NCBI GenBank assembly: GCA_015183035.1
Contig: JACZZP010000005.1
Coordinates: 2,480,001-2,544,000, forward strand
DNA from: Meloidogyne chitwoodi
Taxonomy: Eukaryota > Nematoda > Chromadorea > Rhabditida > Meloidogynidae
Reading direction: 5' to 3'
Length of the DNA stretch: 64,000 nt
Positions 61,819 through 64,000 of this stretch are shown one piece after another. Within the stretch, counting starts at the first letter, position 1, and each line of letters begins with the position of its first letter. The notes beneath the pieces were generated by a model that had not been told where the DNA came from, did no database searches, and worked only from the letters and a program-made list of their open reading frames with translations. The translations under genes were made by a program, and so were the position numbers.

Positions 61819-63739
61819 ATGTTTAATTTAATTAATATTATTGTTTTTATATTATTTTTGCCAAATATTGTTATTTTAAAAGAAGATGAAACAGAGTTTA
61901 ATTTTCATAAAATAATTAAATTTATTTCTTTTTTAAAGCCTTACGGTATGCTCTGGTAGTGGAGATGAAAATTCGAAATTATCAAAACGTTTTCAAATAA
62001 ATAATAATGCTTTTGCTTGTAATGATTGTTATGGTAAATCTAATTGTGAAAAAATCTTTCCACAAAACATCGAAAAAATAATCAAAAAAGGAGGTTTTCT
62101 TGAAGATTATATTGAGGACAAAGTAGATGAAATTGAAGATGAAAATAGTAATAAAAATTGTGAAAAGGTGAGAAACTTTTTTTAATTTTTAGTTGTTTAA
62201 AGACAAAATACGGTAAGAGAATTAAAATAGATAAACCATTTCTAAGAATGGTTACTAATCATTGCCGTGGTGTAGTGGTATTTTAATTTTAAATATTTTT
62301 ACAAATTTTTTTTTTAATACAGATAAGAATAATCAAGGGTGATACAACAACTAAATATAATTCTAAAAAGGTAATTAAAAGAATAATTATTTAAATTATT
62401 ATTAATAAAAAATATTTGAGTATAGGGTAAGTCCATTTTTAAAGATTAATATTATAAAATTAAAAATTTAAAAGACAACAACCCTCAAGCAAACGACTAA
62501 AAAGCAAAAAACAACGGCCGCAAAATTAACAACGAAAACAACAAAATTAACAACTAAAACTACAACAACAACAACTACAACCACAACTACTATTCCTACA
62601 ACAACAAAAGGTAGTATTTAAATATATTTTATTAATTACGGTATTATTTTAAAATTCTAGGAAAAATTTGTAGCCTTCAAAGTAACCCGCTTCATTTTAA
62701 CTTTTATGGATGCCAGTAATAAAAATTTTAATAAATAAAAAAATTTTAATTTATTAATGTTAATATTTTAGCTGTAGCAGCAAATGGAACTCCTCCGATA
62801 TTGATGAATTTGTTCGGGAGCCAGTTGATGAAATTGATAGGTTAGAAAAAATATTGTTGTAGGGTTAACCAGGTTTATGGTTGGTAGCTTCTTAGTCCTT
62901 GATTTACACTCATTTAGGTAGTATGACTGACAAGGGAACATTTCAACATGCTACTCACCGATTTTGACAAAACCTATACCATTCGAAAGAGTTTTTTGAG
63001 TAGATATAGGATCTAAATTTTTACTTGCTGTGGTTAGGATATTGAAAAGTTACGAGTTTTTAAAGTTTAAAAAAAGAGGCTCTCCACACTTATGATCACC
63101 TCTATACTCTATTTTCCTTTTCCTTTCCTTGCAGCGGCCGTTGTCTTCTCTTCTTTTTCTTGGAATACATAACTGGCGGCCGCTGCAATAAAAGGAAAAG
63201 AGAGAAGAGAGGTGATCTTAAAGTCGTAGTAAAGAGTAGAGAGAATTTTGAAGAGGAAAAGGAACATTTTGTTGAAACTTTAAAAGCTCGTAACTTTTCA
63301 ATATGTTAACCACAACACGTAAAAATTTAGATCCTATACCTACTCAAAAAACTCTTTTAAATGGTATGGGTTTTGTCAAAATCTGTGAGTAGCTTGATAT
63401 GCTCCCTTGTGAGTAAAGGGGAAATCAAGTCTTGCTTACATCTAAATCCTTAGGTACTATCCTGGCCATATCTTAAAAATTCTCCTCTACATTAGTTACA
63501 ATAACTAAAATTTGATTGATTTAATTAATTAAAAAAGATGCTGTATGACACGCAACAAGTGCCAGTTGCGAACAAAACAAATCAAGACCTGCTCCGCCTC
63601 TAAAATTTTTGAAGTTTACGAATCACCAATGAATGGATCAACTTACGATTGGCAATGCGTTTGGAAAGGACAACGTGCATCAATGAGTTGTAATGGAAAA
63701 ACAAAATGCGACATTGATTTGTGCATCTGTGATAAGTGA
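61819..63739 (+). CDS. Secreted phospholipase A2-like protein lacking catalytic residues
   Basis: Seven exons: 61819-61895, 61939-62167, 62323-62370, 62475-62610, 62661-62715, 62772-62840, 63538-63739; 271 residues, phases consistent. Residues 1-25 form a signal peptide (LINIIVFILFLPNIVIL). Next come a short Cys pair region (FACNDCYGKSNCEK), an acidic stretch, a Thr-rich linker and a C-terminal domain of about 115 residues with FNFYGCHCSS, PVDEIDRCCMTRNKC and ten further Cys-rich positions ending KCDIDLCICDK. YGCxC and PVDxIDRCCxxxxxC are signature parts of secreted phospholipase A2. The enzyme motif CCxxHDxC reads CCMTRNKC here, so the catalytic His and Asp are Arg and Asn, and the Gly-rich calcium loop is absent. 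It is probably a non-enzymatic binding protein; the PLA2-fold call is inferred from motifs. Confidence 0.8.
62875..63470. repeat. ~600-bp foldback element in the last PLA2-like intron
   Basis: Two arms of about 250 bp are inverted copies: AGATATAGGATCTAAATTTT (near 63000) pairs with AAAATTTAGATCCTATACCT (near 63330), and GATCACCTCT with AGAGGTGATC further in. The centre is GC-rich for this genome, GCAGCGGCCG against GGCGGCCGCTGC, with the loop around 63140-63170. The arms are clearest at 62932-63072 and 63272-63425. No coding potential. Confidence 0.85.
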
Positions 63740-64000
63740 AATTTTGATATATTTTCAGGGGACTTAAATTTCCGTTTCGGATGTTTTCTTAGGGTCTAAC
63801 GTTTTCAGCGGTGCAGGCAAAAATTTTGAAAATTTATTTTTATTTTTAAAATTTTAAAGTTACTTATAATAGAAGAATAAAGTAAACAAAATTATTGGGT
63901 GCCTTTTAATACTAAATTATTAAAAAACTAGAAATCTGATCAAATGTTTGTCAAAGTTTCCAAAGCCCGAAGAACCTCAGCTTTGCTGGAATTTATTTTT
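63740..64000. other. 3' flank of the PLA2-like gene
   Basis: A polyadenylation-like AATAAA lies near 63876. No other gene is seen before the window ends. Confidence 0.5.

Noticed and set aside
62262..62282. tRNA-like 5' segment (GCCGTGGTGTAGTGGTA)
   Set aside because: It resembles an A-box and 5' end of a tRNA, but no anticodon arm, B-box or 3' half follows in the AT-rich intron.

Overview
The window is very AT-rich nuclear DNA of a plant-parasitic nematode, most likely a root-knot nematode (Meloidogyne). The reasons are many small exons with GT-AG introns, nematode-specific families (SXP/RAL-2, supplementary nuclear receptors, serpentine chemoreceptors, DB module, SPRY) and a bacterial-type GH5 cellulase with a family-2 cellulose-binding module, a gene type that tylenchid nematodes gained by horizontal transfer. 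I built thirteen multi-exon gene models by hand. In the eleven complete ones every splice phase closes and the summed exon length divides by three. The two SPRY models are open at the 5' end.

Layout. 819-7328 (+) SXP/RAL-2 secreted protein with a long Lys/Glu/Ser tail. 8911-12860 (-) nuclear hormone receptor. 12861-17302 gene-free and full of mobile elements. 17303-22264 (+) Srd-like chemoreceptor. 23077-24528 and 26146-27697 (-) tandem coiled-coil/Cys/SPRY genes in a ~2.2 kb duplication. 29429-33131 (-) CREB orthologue (crh-1). 33979-37262 (-) GH5 cellulase with a 14-copy 23-residue linker repeat and a CBM2. 37866-41022 (-) type II membrane protein with a DB module. 41023-45256 gene-free. 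45257-46767 (+) zinc-binding WRKY/FLYWCH-like protein. 47592-49950 (-) second serpentine receptor. 49951-53155 gene-free. 53156-55903 (-) aldo-keto reductase. 56498-60673 (+) receptor-regulated SMAD. 61021-61389 (-) small unknown protein. 61819-63739 (+) secreted phospholipase A2-like protein that lacks the catalytic His-Asp pair.

The genes are not an operon or a pathway. They mix conserved regulators (CREB, R-SMAD, nuclear receptor), chemosensory receptors and secreted proteins of plausible parasitic use (cellulase, SXP/RAL-2, PLA2-like).

The strongest unexplained signal is a dispersed family of about 68 short hairpins, close to one per kb, in introns and intergenic DNA. Each has a constant outer part (TATTTTTGTAAG on one side, CTAAA on the other) and complementary stem arms whose sequence differs between copies. 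Some copies are the two ends of ~280 bp elements. They are missing from the SPRY duplication. Besides these there are several short inverted-repeat transposons with 8-bp target duplications, two of which carry remnants of a Merlin/IS1016-type transposase.
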